NCBI RefSeq assembly: GCF_009758015.1
Contig: NZ_WSEL01000003.1
Location: 1,488,001 to 1,552,000 of the forward strand
Direction: 5' to 3'
Source: Ramlibacter pinisoli
Lineage (GTDB): Bacteria; Pseudomonadota; Gammaproteobacteria; Burkholderiales; Burkholderiaceae_C
DNA: 64,000 bases
Shown: positions 1 to 8,554 of the stretch, one piece after another
Layout of the letters: the number at the start of each line of letters is the position of its first letter
Position numbering within the stretch: position 1 is the stretch's first letter
The notes under the pieces: model-generated
Told to the model about the DNA's origin: nothing
Database searches by the model: none
The model's input: only the letters and a program-made list of their open reading frames with translations
Position numbers and translations under genes: made by a program

Positions 1-1
1 G

Positions 2-1282
2 CGGGTGGCCGGCATCACCGTCACCCATGTCGGCCTGGTCGATTCGGTCGGCGGCAACAAGCAGGTCGAGTTCTCGCTGCAGGGCCCCGACCTGCGCGAG
101 CTGGAGCGGCTGGCGCGGCTGGTGATGGAGCGGGCGCGTCCCATCCCGGGCCTGGTCGACCTCGACTCCAGCGTCAAGCCCGACAAGCCCACGGTCGACG
201 TGCAGGTGCGGCGCGACGCCGCCTCCGACCTGGGCCTGTCGGTCGGCCAGATCGGCGCCGCGCTGCGCACGCTGGTGGCCGGCCAGGTGGTGGGCAACTG
301 GCGCGCCCCCGACGACCAGACCTACGACGTCAACGTGCGGCTGGCGCCCGATGCCCGCATGGCCCCGCAGCAGCTGGAGCGGGTGCCGTTCGCGGTCGGC
401 AGCAACGCCGACGGCATGCCGCGTATCGTGCGCCTGAACCAGGTGGCGACCGTGCGCGAGGGCACCGGCCCCAACCAGATCAACCGCCGCGACCTGGCGC
501 GCGAGGTGGCGATCACCGCCAACACCCAGGGCCGCTCGGTCGGCGAGGTGTCGGCCGAGATCCGGCAGGCGCTGGACGGCATCGCCTTCCCGCCCGGCTA
601 CCGCCACCAGTTCAGCGGCTCGACCAAGAACATGGCCGAGTCGTTCGGCTACGCCGTCTCGGCGCTGGCGATGGCGGTGATCTTCATCTACATGATCCTG
701 GCCAGCCAGTTCCGGAGCTTCCTGCAGCCGCTGGCCCTCATGACGTCGCTGCCGCTGACGCTGATCGGCGTGGTGCTGGCGCTGATGCTGTTCGGCTCCA
801 CCCTGTCGATGTTCTCCATCATCGGCATCGTGATGCTCATGGGCCTGGTGACCAAGAACGCCATTTTGCTGATCGACTTCGCGATCCGCGCGCGCGAGCC
901 GTCGGTCGATGCCGACGGCCGCCGCGTCGACGGCCTGGACCGGGCCCAGGCGCTGCTGCTGGCGGCCCGGGTGCGGCTGCGCCCCATCCTGATGACGACG
1001 CTGGCCATGGTGTTCGGCATGGTGCCGCTGGCGTTCGCGCTGACCGAGGGCTCCGAGCAGCGCGCGCCCATGGGCCAGGCGGTGATCGGCGGCGTCATCA
1101 CCTCCTCGCTCCTCACGCTGGTGGTGGTGCCGGTGGTCTATTGCTACCTGGACGACCTGGCGGCGTGGCTGCGGCGCCGGGGGCGCCCGGCCGGCGGCGC
1201 CGCGGCGCCCGTCACGGCGGCCGGCGGCGGCCCGGCCGCCGCGGTGCCGGCTTCTAGAATCGACCGTTCACCGCACCCCTGA
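2..1282 (+). CDS. RND efflux transporter permease, C-terminal part (5' partial)
   Basis: C-terminal half of an AcrB/MexB-type RND inner-membrane proton/drug antiporter; the gene starts left of the window and the reading phase begins at base 2. The visible part opens in the second periplasmic porter region (DLGLSVGQIGAALRTLVAG near bases 220-290). It enters the last membrane helices from about base 640, and GLVTKNAILLIDFA near base 843 is a conserved late-helix signature of the family. The protein ends in an Ala/Gly/Pro-rich cytoplasmic tail. RND pumps work with a periplasmic adaptor (not in the window) and an outer-membrane channel; the TolC-type gene 1.1 kb downstream on the same strand is a plausible partner. 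Substrates cannot be told from the sequence. The family call is firm. Confidence 0.93.
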   Translation, partial: RVAGITVTHVGLVDSVGGNKQVEFSLQGPDLRELERLARLVMERARPIPGLVDLDSSVKPDKPTVDVQVRRDAASDLGLSVGQIGAALRTLVAGQVVGNWRAPDDQTYDVNVRLAPDARMAPQQLERVPFAVGSNADGMPRIVRLNQVATVREGTGPNQINRRDLAREVAITANTQGRSVGEVSAEIRQALDGIAFPPGYRHQFSGSTKNMAESFGYAVSALAMAVIFIYMILASQFRSFLQPLALMTSLPLTLIGVVLALMLFGSTLSMFSIIGIVMLMGLVTKNAILLIDFAIRAREPSVDADGRRVDGLDRAQALLLAARVRLRPILMTTLAMVFGMVPLAFALTEGSEQRAPMGQAVIGGVITSSLLTLVVVPVVYCYLDDLAAWLRRRGRPAGGAAAPVTAAGGGPAAAVPASRIDRSPHP

Positions 1283-1311
1283 GTGCCCCGTCCACCCTTC
1301 CCGTCCGCACC

Positions 1312-1998
1312 ATGAGCACGCCTTCCACCGACCAACTCCGCTTCAACATGATCGAGCAGCAGATCCGCCCCTGGGACGTGCTCGATCCGAGGGTGCTCGA
1401 GCTGCTGGCCACCATCCGGCGCGAGGAGTTCGTGCCGCCGGCGCACCGCGCCCTGGCCTTCGTCGACATGGAAACGCCGCTGCGCGGCCATCCCGAGGAG
1501 GCGGTCCGCCTGGGCCAGATCATGCTGGCGCCCAAGGTCGAGGCCCGCCTGGTGCAGGAAGTGAGCCCGCGCCCGCACGAGAAGGTGCTGGAGGTGGGCG
1601 CTGGCTCCGGCCACATGGCCGCCCTGCTGGCCGGCCTCGCCCAGCGCGTGATCACGCTGGAGATCGAGCCCGAGCTGGCCCGCATGGCGCGCGACAACCT
1701 GCAGCGCGCCGGCGTGCGCAACGCCGAAGTGCGCGAGGCCGACGGCGCCCGCGGCCTGGCGGCCGAGGGCCCGTTCGACGTCATCGTGCTGTCCGGATCG
1801 GTCGCCGAGGTGCCGTCGGAGCTGCTGCAGCAGCTGAAAGTGGGCGGGCGGCTGGCGGCCATCGTGGGCGCCGAGCCGATGATGCGGGGCACCCTCATCA
1901 CCCGCACCGGCGAGGGCAGCTTCACCACCGCGCAGCGCTGGGACACCGTCGCCCCGCGCCTGCTGCACTTCCCCGCGCCCTCGCGCTTCCAGTTCTGA
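1312..1998 (+). CDS. Protein-L-isoaspartate methyltransferase-like protein (Pcm family, divergent)
   Basis: A 228-residue SAM-dependent methyltransferase of the Pcm family. The SAM-binding motif VLEVGAGSGHMAALLA lies near residue 90, and LLATIRREEFVPPAHR near residues 30-45 matches the conserved Pcm N-terminal segment. The motif around the family's catalytic region, usually GQTISQP, here reads LGQIMLAPKV, so activity on isoaspartyl residues is not assured. The ATG at 1312 opens the protein about 30 bases after the efflux gene. A rhodanese gene follows after 8 bases and tolC after that, an order common in Burkholderiales. The family is clear from the sequence, but the true methyl acceptor is unknown. 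Confidence 0.85.
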   Translation: MSTPSTDQLRFNMIEQQIRPWDVLDPRVLELLATIRREEFVPPAHRALAFVDMETPLRGHPEEAVRLGQIMLAPKVEARLVQEVSPRPHEKVLEVGAGSGHMAALLAGLAQRVITLEIEPELARMARDNLQRAGVRNAEVREADGARGLAAEGPFDVIVLSGSVAEVPSELLQQLKVGGRLAAIVGAEPMMRGTLITRTGEGSFTTAQRWDTVAPRLLHFPAPSRFQF

Positions 1999-2006
1999 CC
2001 CGCGGG

Positions 2007-2342
2007 ATGATCGACCAGATCCGCCCCGAGGGCGTCGACGACTGGCTGGCTGCCCAGGGCGGCAACGGGGTGGTGCTCGATGTGCGCGAGCCGGCCGAAC
2101 TGCGCGCCGCCAGCATCACGCCGGCCGGCTTCGAACTGGTGGCGATCCCGATGATGGAGATTCCGGCCCGCCTGCAGGAGCTCGATCCCGACCGGCCGGT
2201 GGCCTGTCTGTGCCACCACGGCGCCCGCAGCATGCGGGTGGCGATGTTCCTGGCCAACAACGGCTTCTCGAAGGTCGCAAATATCGCCGGCGGCATTGAC
2301 GCCTGGTCGATCGGGCGCGATCCGGCCGTACCGCGTTACTGA
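2007..2342 (+). CDS. Rhodanese-like domain protein
   Basis: A single-domain rhodanese of 111 residues, the usual size for GlpE/PspE-like proteins. The active loop is CLCHHGARSMRVAMFL (residues about 69-84), in which the second cysteine of CLCHHGARS is the expected sulfur-carrying residue. The segment VVLDVREPAEL near residue 23 is the standard CH2A-type motif. There is no signal peptide, so it should act in the cytoplasm, moving sulfane sulfur or acting as a redox switch; the acceptor is not visible. It follows the methyltransferase by 8 bases and precedes tolC by 34, so the three probably share a transcript. Confidence 0.9.
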   Translation: MIDQIRPEGVDDWLAAQGGNGVVLDVREPAELRAASITPAGFELVAIPMMEIPARLQELDPDRPVACLCHHGARSMRVAMFLANNGFSKVANIAGGIDAWSIGRDPAVPRY

Positions 2343-2376
2343 AATTACAAACGAGATCAGCAAGGACGGACGACGA

Positions 2377-3702
2377 ATGACTCCCTCGCGGCTTCTCCCC
2401 CTGGCTGCGGCCCTGGCCACGATGCTCGCCTGCGCCCCGGCGGGCGCACAGAGCCTGCAGCAGCTGTACGAATCCGCGCGGGCCAACGACGCCCCCTGGC
2501 AGTCCGCGAGGGCGCAGTACGACGCCAACCTGTTCCGGGCCGACCAGGCCACGGCCGGCATCCTGCCGACGGCCAACCTGTCGGCCAGCGCCACCCGCTC
2601 CGCGCTGGACATCAACGTTCCCGTGGCCGACCGCACCTTCGGCACCCAGAGCGCCCTCCTGTCGGCCTCGCAGCCGCTGTACCGGCCGGCCAACTGGGCC
2701 ACCTACAAGCAGGGACGGCTGCAGGTCGACCTGGCGCAGGCGCAGCTGACGGCCGCCTCGCAGGACCTGATCATCCGCCTCAGCCAGGCCTACTTCGACG
2801 TGCTGGCGGCGCAGGACACGCTGTCCGTGGTGCGGGCGCAGAAGGCTGCGGTCGCCGAGCAGCTCGCCTCGGCCAAGCGCAACTTCGAGGTCGGCACCTC
2901 CACCATCACCGACACCCGCGAAGCCCAGGCCCGCTACGACCTGACGCTGTCGCAGGAGATCGCCGCCGAGAACGACCTGCGCGTCAAGCGGCTGGCGCTG
3001 GACGTGGTGGTGGGCGGCAGGGACACGCAGCCGCTGCCGCTGGCCCTGCCGATGGAGGTGCCGGCGCCCGAGCCGGCCAATCCGGAAGCCTGGGTCGAGC
3101 AGGCCGAGAACGCCAACCCCGGCATCCTGCAGGCCCGCACCACCGTCGACATCGCCACGCTGGAGACCGAGAAGGCGCGCGCCGGCCACAAGCCCACCGT
3201 CGACCTCACGGCCAGCTACGGCAACCAGCGCAACGTCGACGGCACCCTCACCACCGCCATCAGCAACCGCGTCAACACCGGCACGGCGGGCGTGACCTTC
3301 AACCTGCCGCTGTTCGCCGGTTTCGCCACCCAGAACCGGCTGCGCGAGACCCTCGCGCTGGAGGAGCGGGCCCGCTCCGACCTCGAGAACGCGCGCCGCA
3401 CGGCCGCCCAGGCCACCCGGGCCGCCTACTTCGGCGTGGTGTCCGGCCAGGGCCAGGTCAAGGCGCTGGAGGCAGCCGAGGCCTCCAGCCAGAGTTCGCT
3501 GGACGCCAACCGCCTGGGCTACCAGGTCGGCGTGCGCATCAACATCGACGTGCTGAACGCCCAGACCCAGCTGTACCAGACCAAGCGCGACCTGGCGCTG
3601 GCCCGCTACAACGTCATCCTCGGCCACCTGAAGCTGCGCCAGGCCAACGGCACGCTGCAGGCGTCCGACCTCGACCGGCTGGCCATCCTGATCACCAAGT
3701 AG
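2377..3702 (+). CDS. tolC: TolC-type outer-membrane efflux protein
   Basis: A 441-residue outer-membrane channel of the TolC/OEP family, used by RND pumps and type I secretion. The ATG at 2377 was chosen because an AAGGACGG ribosome site lies just upstream and the protein then begins with a signal peptide (about residues 1-25, ending APAGAQ). Longer in-frame extensions would run into the rhodanese gene. After the signal come two repeated helix-rich halves typical of OEP proteins: SLQQLYESARANDAPWQSA starts the first, and NPGILQARTTVDIATLETEK starts the second. The C-terminal half ends in long coiled-coil helices. It is the last gene of a + strand run and faces a convergent gene 15 bases away. 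Confidence 0.93.
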   Translation: MTPSRLLPLAAALATMLACAPAGAQSLQQLYESARANDAPWQSARAQYDANLFRADQATAGILPTANLSASATRSALDINVPVADRTFGTQSALLSASQPLYRPANWATYKQGRLQVDLAQAQLTAASQDLIIRLSQAYFDVLAAQDTLSVVRAQKAAVAEQLASAKRNFEVGTSTITDTREAQARYDLTLSQEIAAENDLRVKRLALDVVVGGRDTQPLPLALPMEVPAPEPANPEAWVEQAENANPGILQARTTVDIATLETEKARAGHKPTVDLTASYGNQRNVDGTLTTAISNRVNTGTAGVTFNLPLFAGFATQNRLRETLALEERARSDLENARRTAAQATRAAYFGVVSGQGQVKALEAAEASSQSSLDANRLGYQVGVRINIDVLNAQTQLYQTKRDLALARYNVILGHLKLRQANGTLQASDLDRLAILITK

Positions 3703-3717
3703 GCGCCCCCCGGGGCC

Positions 3718-5121
3718 TCACCCGGCCGGCTGCACCGACTGGCAGCCCGGGGGTCGGGTGTCGCCGGGGCGGCCCGCCGTCCCGCGCTCGCCGGCGTGGC
3801 CCCCCAGGCCGCCGGCAACGTCGGCCGCGATGGCGCGGCCCTGCCGGATCGCATAGTTGGTGCCGCGGTCCTCGGGGTAGATCTGCGCCATGGTGGCCAG
3901 GTGCACCCCCTCCACGCCGGTGCGCGTCGGCGGGACCAGGCGGCTGTAGCCACGCTCCACGATCGGCTGTGACCAGCGGGCGCGCCATACGTGCGCCGCC
4001 AGGACGTTGGCGCGCGACAGCCGGGGGAACATGCGCTGCAGGTGGCCGAGCGTGAAGTCGACCACCTGGCCGTCCTCCATCCGGTACAGCTCGTCGGTCT
4101 CGGGCAGGTACTTCGACAGGTAGACGATGTGGCGCCCGTGGTAGCTGGAGGCCGGCTCGAAGTTGGTGTGCTCGATCACGCCCACGAAGGGAAAGCCCGG
4201 GTCGTTGACGTTCAGCCAGTAGGTCTGCGACAGGCTGCGATCCAGCTCCAGCACGATGCACACGTTGGCCAGGTAGCGGATGCGCCGCAGCCGCTCCACC
4301 TCCCCGGGGCCGACATGGGGCGCGAGCAGGTCGGCGGCCAGCGGCAGCGGCGTGGTCAGCACCAGCGCCGCCGCATCGACGCTGCCCTGCGGGGTGATGG
4401 CGCCCGTGATCCGGCCCGCGTGCACCTCCAGCCCGGTGACCGGCGTGCCGGTGCGCACCTCCCCGCCCCCGGCCCGGATGGCCTGAGCGACCGCGTCGGC
4501 CAGGGCCGCGAAGCCGCCCCGGTAGTAGGCCAGCTGCTCCTGGCCACGGGCGCCGCGGCTGCCGCCGCGCAGCTTGAGCTTGTTCCACATCCAGACGGCC
4601 GAGATCTCGTCGGCGACGGCGCCGAACTTGCCGCGCAGCAGCGGCGCCCAGACCACCCGGAAGACCTCGTCGCCGCCCAGCGCCCGCAGCCACTCGGCCG
4701 CGGTGCGGTCCTCGAGCCCCATCCAGTCCTGCACCCGCCGCGCGCGCAGCGCCAGAAGACCGAGGCGCAGGCGGTCGGCGAACCGCAGCGGCGTGAAGCG
4801 CAGCACGTCGGCCGGGGTCGAGAGCTTGAGGAAGCGGTGCGCGAAATACATGCCGGTGCGAGTCGAGCGGGCCAGGATGCGGTCCTCGGTGCCGAGGTCG
4901 CGCGCCAGCTGCACCACGTGCAGGTCGTTGGTGAACCAGTGGTGGTAGAACTTCTCCAGCCGCTCGCCGCCGACGTCGAAGCTGCCGGCCAGCCCGCCGA
5001 TCTCGTCGTCGCGCTCCAGCACCACCGCGCGCACGCCGCGCCGCGTCAGTTCGTAGGCCGCCGCCAGGCCGCAGAAGCCGCCGCCGACCACCACCACCTG
5101 CTGCCGGCCGTCCCCCGTCAT
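3718..5121 (-). CDS. FAD-dependent oxidoreductase (protoporphyrinogen-oxidase/amine-oxidase fold)
   Basis: A 467-residue flavoprotein. The Rossmann motif VVVGGGFCGLAAAYEL at residues about 9-24 binds the ADP part of FAD, followed by LERDDEIGGLAGSF. The C-terminus (GVEGVHLATMAQIYPEDRG) contains the second FAD-contacting region of this family. The fold is shared by protoporphyrinogen oxidases, UDP-galactopyranose mutases and carotene desaturases; the substrate is not known. Its ATG overlaps the stop of the upstream flippase-like gene by four bases (ATGA), and that gene in turn overlaps a GtrB-type glycosyltransferase. The operon therefore suggests a role in making or altering a lipid-linked sugar; that is inference. 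The last 25 residues are Gly/Pro rich. Confidence 0.82.
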   Translation of the reverse strand: MTGDGRQQVVVVGGGFCGLAAAYELTRRGVRAVVLERDDEIGGLAGSFDVGGERLEKFYHHWFTNDLHVVQLARDLGTEDRILARSTRTGMYFAHRFLKLSTPADVLRFTPLRFADRLRLGLLALRARRVQDWMGLEDRTAAEWLRALGGDEVFRVVWAPLLRGKFGAVADEISAVWMWNKLKLRGGSRGARGQEQLAYYRGGFAALADAVAQAIRAGGGEVRTGTPVTGLEVHAGRITGAITPQGSVDAAALVLTTPLPLAADLLAPHVGPGEVERLRRIRYLANVCIVLELDRSLSQTYWLNVNDPGFPFVGVIEHTNFEPASSYHGRHIVYLSKYLPETDELYRMEDGQVVDFTLGHLQRMFPRLSRANVLAAHVWRARWSQPIVERGYSRLVPPTRTGVEGVHLATMAQIYPEDRGTNYAIRQGRAIAADVAGGLGGHAGERGTAGRPGDTRPPGCQSVQPAG

Positions 5122-6110
5122 GGCGCCGTCGCGTGGCGATCGGAACGCAAGGCCGACGCCCCGCCCTGCCAGGCCAGCAGGGCCAGGCCGGCCGCGGTGA
5201 CCGGCGCCCACAGCACGGCGTGGGCGGCCAGCGCGAACGCCACCGCCACCTCGCGCGGCGCGCCGAAGGCCGCCAGCCCCAGGCTGGCGAACCAGTCGAA
5301 GGTGCCGACGTAGCCCGGCGTGCCGGGCAGCAGCGTGGCCAGGGTACCGGTGGCCATGGCGAACCAGGCCGCCCACGGCGGCGTGTGGCTCGCCAGGTCG
5401 GCGGCGATGGTGGCGAACACGGCGCCCTCGCAGGCCCAGACCGCCAGCGTCAGCGGCAGCAGGACCAGGGCCCGGCCTGGCGAGCGCAGCAGGGCGAAGC
5501 TGTCGAGCAACCGTGCGGCGCCCTGGCGCAGCAGGCCGACGCCGGCGGCTGGCGCCGGGCCGCCCTGGCGTCCGAGCCGGCGCGCGACCGGCGGGCCCAG
5601 CACCGGCAGCAGCACCAGCAACACCAGCGCTGCCGCCGCGACCACGCCGGCGCCGCGCGCCAGGCCCGCCGGCAGGGTCCCGGCAGGTGCCGCCCAGGCA
5701 CCGGCGAAGAACAGCGCCAGCAGCAGCGCCAGGTCGAGCAGGCGCTCGAGCACCACCGAGCCCAGCACCGTGGCGGCCGGAAGGCCCAGCCGCTGGCGGA
5801 ACCCGAAGGCCCGCACGGCGTCGCCCGCCCGCAGGGGCAGCACGTTGTTCAGCGCGATGCTGGCAACGTAGGGCGTGACGCAGTCGCGCAGGCGCAGGCG
5901 GCGGTCGAATGCCGCCAGCATCCACCACCAGCGCAGCACGCGCAGCGCATAGCCGGCCGCCAGCAGCCCGGCCGCCAGCAGCAGCCCGCCCGCGGACAGG
6001 TGCGACGCCGCTTGCCACAGCGCCGGGCCATCGATGCCGCGCAGCAGCAGCACGAGCGCGGTGGCGGCGACCGCCAGGCCCACGACCAGCCGGATGCGGC
6101 CGCCCGTCAT
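5118..6110 (-). CDS. Lysylphosphatidylglycerol synthase TM region / flippase-like membrane protein
   Basis: A 330-residue integral membrane protein of the LPG_synthase_TM (PF03706, AglD/MprF N-terminal-like) family. It has about eight hydrophobic helices: one at residues 6-24, a second around LSAGGLLLAAGLLAAGYA, and the last near the C-terminus. The conserved family segments SIALNNVLPLRAGDAVRAF and TLLPGTPGYVGTFDW are both present. Members flip or carry lipid-linked compounds, or are fused to aminoacyl transfer domains, which this one lacks. The start ATG at 6110 overlaps the stop of the GtrB-like gene by one base, and the stop overlaps the next ATG. The family is clear; the cargo is not. Confidence 0.82.
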   Translation of the reverse strand: MTGGRIRLVVGLAVAATALVLLLRGIDGPALWQAASHLSAGGLLLAAGLLAAGYALRVLRWWWMLAAFDRRLRLRDCVTPYVASIALNNVLPLRAGDAVRAFGFRQRLGLPAATVLGSVVLERLLDLALLLALFFAGAWAAPAGTLPAGLARGAGVVAAAALVLLVLLPVLGPPVARRLGRQGGPAPAAGVGLLRQGAARLLDSFALLRSPGRALVLLPLTLAVWACEGAVFATIAADLASHTPPWAAWFAMATGTLATLLPGTPGYVGTFDWFASLGLAAFGAPREVAVAFALAAHAVLWAPVTAAGLALLAWQGGASALRSDRHATAP

Positions 6111-7204
6111 CACACCTGCGCGCCGGTCCGGCCGGTGGTGTGGGCCGGTTGCCGCGGCGGGTGCATCAGCGCCTCGGGCGTGCGGATCGGAACGGCCGAG
6201 GCGCACTGCGGCAGGCCGCCCGGTTCGAAGCCGAGCTGCTCCTTGACCAGGTACAGCGGCCGGCGCTTGACCTCGCCGTAGATGCGCCCGATGTATTCGC
6301 CCAGCACGCCCAGGAAGGTCAGCTGCACGCCGCCGATGAACAGCACGGCGATGAACAGCAGCGTCCAGCCCTCGACCCAGTTGCTGGTGGCCAGCCGCAT
6401 GGCCAGGGCATAGACCACGCCCACCATGGCCAGCACCGCCGCCGCCAGCCCGACGTAGATGGCCAGCCGCAGCGGCGCGGTGGAGAACGACAGGATCCCG
6501 TCGGCGGCGAAGTGCAGCATCTTGCGCAACGGGTACTTGGTGGTGCCGGCGAAGCGGGCGGCGCGCCGGTAGGGCACCGACTCCTGGCGGAAGCCGGCCC
6601 AGGCCACCATGCCGCGCACGAAGCGGTCGCGCTCGGGCATGGCCTGGAAGGCTTCGGCGGCGGTGCGGTCCATCAGCCGGAAGTCGCCGGTGTCCAGCGG
6701 GATCGGCGTGTCCGAGACGCGGTTGATGATCCGGTAGAAGAGCTTGGCGCTCCACTGCTTGAACGCCGACTCGCCCTCGCGCTCGGTGCGCACGCCGTAG
6801 GCCACGTCGACGCCGTGGCGCCAGCGCTCCAGCATCTCGAGGATCACTTCCGGTGGGTCCTGCAGGTCGGCGTCGATGATGCAGACGGCGTCGCCGGCGC
6901 AATGGTCGAGCCCGGCCGTCACCGCGAACTGGTGGCCGAAGTTGCGCGAGAACGAGACCACCCGCACGCGCGGATCGTGGCCCTGCAGTTCGCGCAGGCA
7001 GGCCAGCGTGCCGTCACGGCTGCCGTCGTCGACGTAGACGAGCTCGAGCTGCACCGTGGCGTCCTGGCCGAGCACCTCGAGCAGCCGCCGGTGGGTGGCC
7101 GTGATGACCTCTTCCTCGTTGTAGCAGGGCACGACGACCGACAGCAGGATCTTCTGCCATCGGGCCGTGTCCAGGTCGGCACTGGCCGGCGCGCGTGTCA
7201 GCAT
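6110..7204 (-). CDS. GtrB/DPM1-type glycosyltransferase family 2 (polyprenyl-phosphate sugar transferase)
   Basis: A 364-residue GT2 enzyme. The N-terminal domain carries LSVVVPCYNEEEVI (about residue 21), VDDGSRDGT, and the metal-binding IDADLQDPPEV. Two membrane helices near residues 235-300 (LAIYVGLAAAVLAMVGVVYA and LLFIAVLFIGGVQLTFLGVL) and LGEYIGRIYGEVKRRPLY after them are hallmarks of bactoprenol glucosyltransferase GtrB and related enzymes. These load a sugar from a nucleotide donor onto undecaprenyl phosphate at the inner face of the membrane. An about 45-residue Pro/Thr-rich tail is added beyond the family core. It is first in a three-gene overlapping operon with a flippase-like protein and an FAD enzyme. 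The donor sugar is unknown. Confidence 0.88.
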   Translation of the reverse strand: MLTRAPASADLDTARWQKILLSVVVPCYNEEEVITATHRRLLEVLGQDATVQLELVYVDDGSRDGTLACLRELQGHDPRVRVVSFSRNFGHQFAVTAGLDHCAGDAVCIIDADLQDPPEVILEMLERWRHGVDVAYGVRTEREGESAFKQWSAKLFYRIINRVSDTPIPLDTGDFRLMDRTAAEAFQAMPERDRFVRGMVAWAGFRQESVPYRRAARFAGTTKYPLRKMLHFAADGILSFSTAPLRLAIYVGLAAAVLAMVGVVYALAMRLATSNWVEGWTLLFIAVLFIGGVQLTFLGVLGEYIGRIYGEVKRRPLYLVKEQLGFEPGGLPQCASAVPIRTPEALMHPPRQPAHTTGRTGAQV

Positions 7205-7422
7205 GGCGGGACCTCAGGATGCGACTGCGGACCATCTTGCGGTGCGGCATGCCTCGGCTGGAGTGTCGCGCTGTAAGCACCCGGTCGGGCCAGCGCGGCG
7301 GTGCCAGCGATACGGGATGCGGGCGGTGTGCCCAGCAGGAGACCTGACAGGGCGTTACACAAGCACCGTCGTCCCCGCGCTGGATCGCTCGCCGGCGGGG
7401 CGGGCGCGCGGCCCGGCGCGGC

Positions 7423-8427
7423 TCAGTGCGCGGTAGCGTCGAGGCCGCGCCGGCGCACCCGGAACACGTAGTTGCGGGCCAGTCCCGTGGGCCAGAACAG
7501 CGCCATGGCGAAGGTGAGCCACCAGCGCTTGGTGAAGATGGCGCGCCGGGCGTCCAGCAACCACTTCAGCGACCCGAGCCGGTTGCCCTCCATGAGGGCG
7601 TTGCGCGCCAGGTCGACCTTGATCTGGGCGACGTAGAAGAGCGCCGAGGCGGCCCGGTCCGGATCCATGCGGCCGGACACCGCGCGCAGGCGCATGCGCT
7701 CGATGAACGCCGGCACGCGCGGCTGGTCGCGGTGCTCGGACAGGCTGCCCCCCACCTGGGTGCGGTAGGCCACCAGCGGCACGTGGGCGACGCCGATGGT
7801 GGTGCGCTCGCCGAGGCGGAACCACAGCTCCAGGTCCTCGCCGTAGGAATCGCCGGGCTCGAAGCAGGGCTGCATGGCGCGCAGCAGGCTGGCGCGCACC
7901 GCGATGGAGCCGGTGAAGAAGCTCGGGCCCTTGAGCCAGCGCCGCGCCAGGTCGCCGATGCGCTCGATCTCGGGGGTCTCGGCCGGGAGCCGCCAGGGTG
8001 GCGGCGGACCGCCGCCGTTGTCGCGGAACTCGATGAAGCGCGTCGCCACCGCATGGAGTTCGGGGTGGGCCTGCTGCGTGGCGACCAGCTGCGCGAGGTA
8101 GCCGGGGTGCTGCCAGTCGTCGGCATCGAGGAACGCGATCCACTCGCCGCGCGCCATGTCGATGGCGCGGTTGCGCGCGACCGACACGCCGGCGTTGGCC
8201 TGGCACACCAGCCGCACGCGCGGATCGCGCAGGCTGGCGACGATGGCGGCGCTGGCATCGGTGGAGCCGTCGTCGATCACGATCACCTCGAAGTCGCGCC
8301 ACTCCTGCGCCAGCGCCGACGCCAGCGTGCCGCCGATGTAGCGTGCCTTGTTGTGGAGCGGCACGATGACGGTGAAACGGGGCGGAGCGGCGGACTCGAA
8401 AGCGGTCGATGGGGTCCCGGTGTGCAT
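7423..8427 (-). CDS. Glycosyltransferase family 2
   Basis: A 334-residue GT-A fold transferase. FTVIVPLHNKARYIGGTL starts the nucleotide-sugar domain (residues 18-35), VIDDGSTDASAAIV follows, and the DxD motif is in FLDADDW. There is no clear membrane span except a weakly hydrophobic stretch (WWLTFAMALFWPTGLARN) near the C-terminus. It is a paralogue of the glycosyltransferase at 18862-19830: the blocks GVSVARNRAIDMARGEWIA and GVSAARNRAVDMARGDWIA correspond, and the C-terminal helices also align. It stands alone between the GtrB operon and waaA, with gaps of about 218 and 127 bases, so it may be an extra transferase for LPS core or O-antigen sugars. The acceptor is unknown. Confidence 0.85.
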   Translation of the reverse strand: MHTGTPSTAFESAAPPRFTVIVPLHNKARYIGGTLASALAQEWRDFEVIVIDDGSTDASAAIVASLRDPRVRLVCQANAGVSVARNRAIDMARGEWIAFLDADDWQHPGYLAQLVATQQAHPELHAVATRFIEFRDNGGGPPPPWRLPAETPEIERIGDLARRWLKGPSFFTGSIAVRASLLRAMQPCFEPGDSYGEDLELWFRLGERTTIGVAHVPLVAYRTQVGGSLSEHRDQPRVPAFIERMRLRAVSGRMDPDRAASALFYVAQIKVDLARNALMEGNRLGSLKWLLDARRAIFTKRWWLTFAMALFWPTGLARNYVFRVRRRGLDATAH

Positions 8428-8554
8428 GGATCGGATCTTCGCTCAGCGGCCCCCGACCTGGCATGGCCCGATCAGGTCGTCACGAGGTAAAGAAAGATGT
8501 CGCGGATGCCCGCCGACGCCGGCGCGGCGTCCCGACCGACACGCACGGGTGCCG

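Noticed and set aside
1254..2702. 482-codon - strand frame across the methyltransferase and rhodanese genes
   Set aside because: Antisense to clear genes and of Arg/Ser/Ala shadow composition.
2116..3627. Long - strand frame opposite tolC
   Set aside because: Shadow of tolC, with Gly/Val/Arg-rich low-complexity product.
3704..3718. GC palindrome between tolC and the FAD gene as a two-way terminator
   Set aside because: The loop would be about two bases and no T-run follows in either direction.
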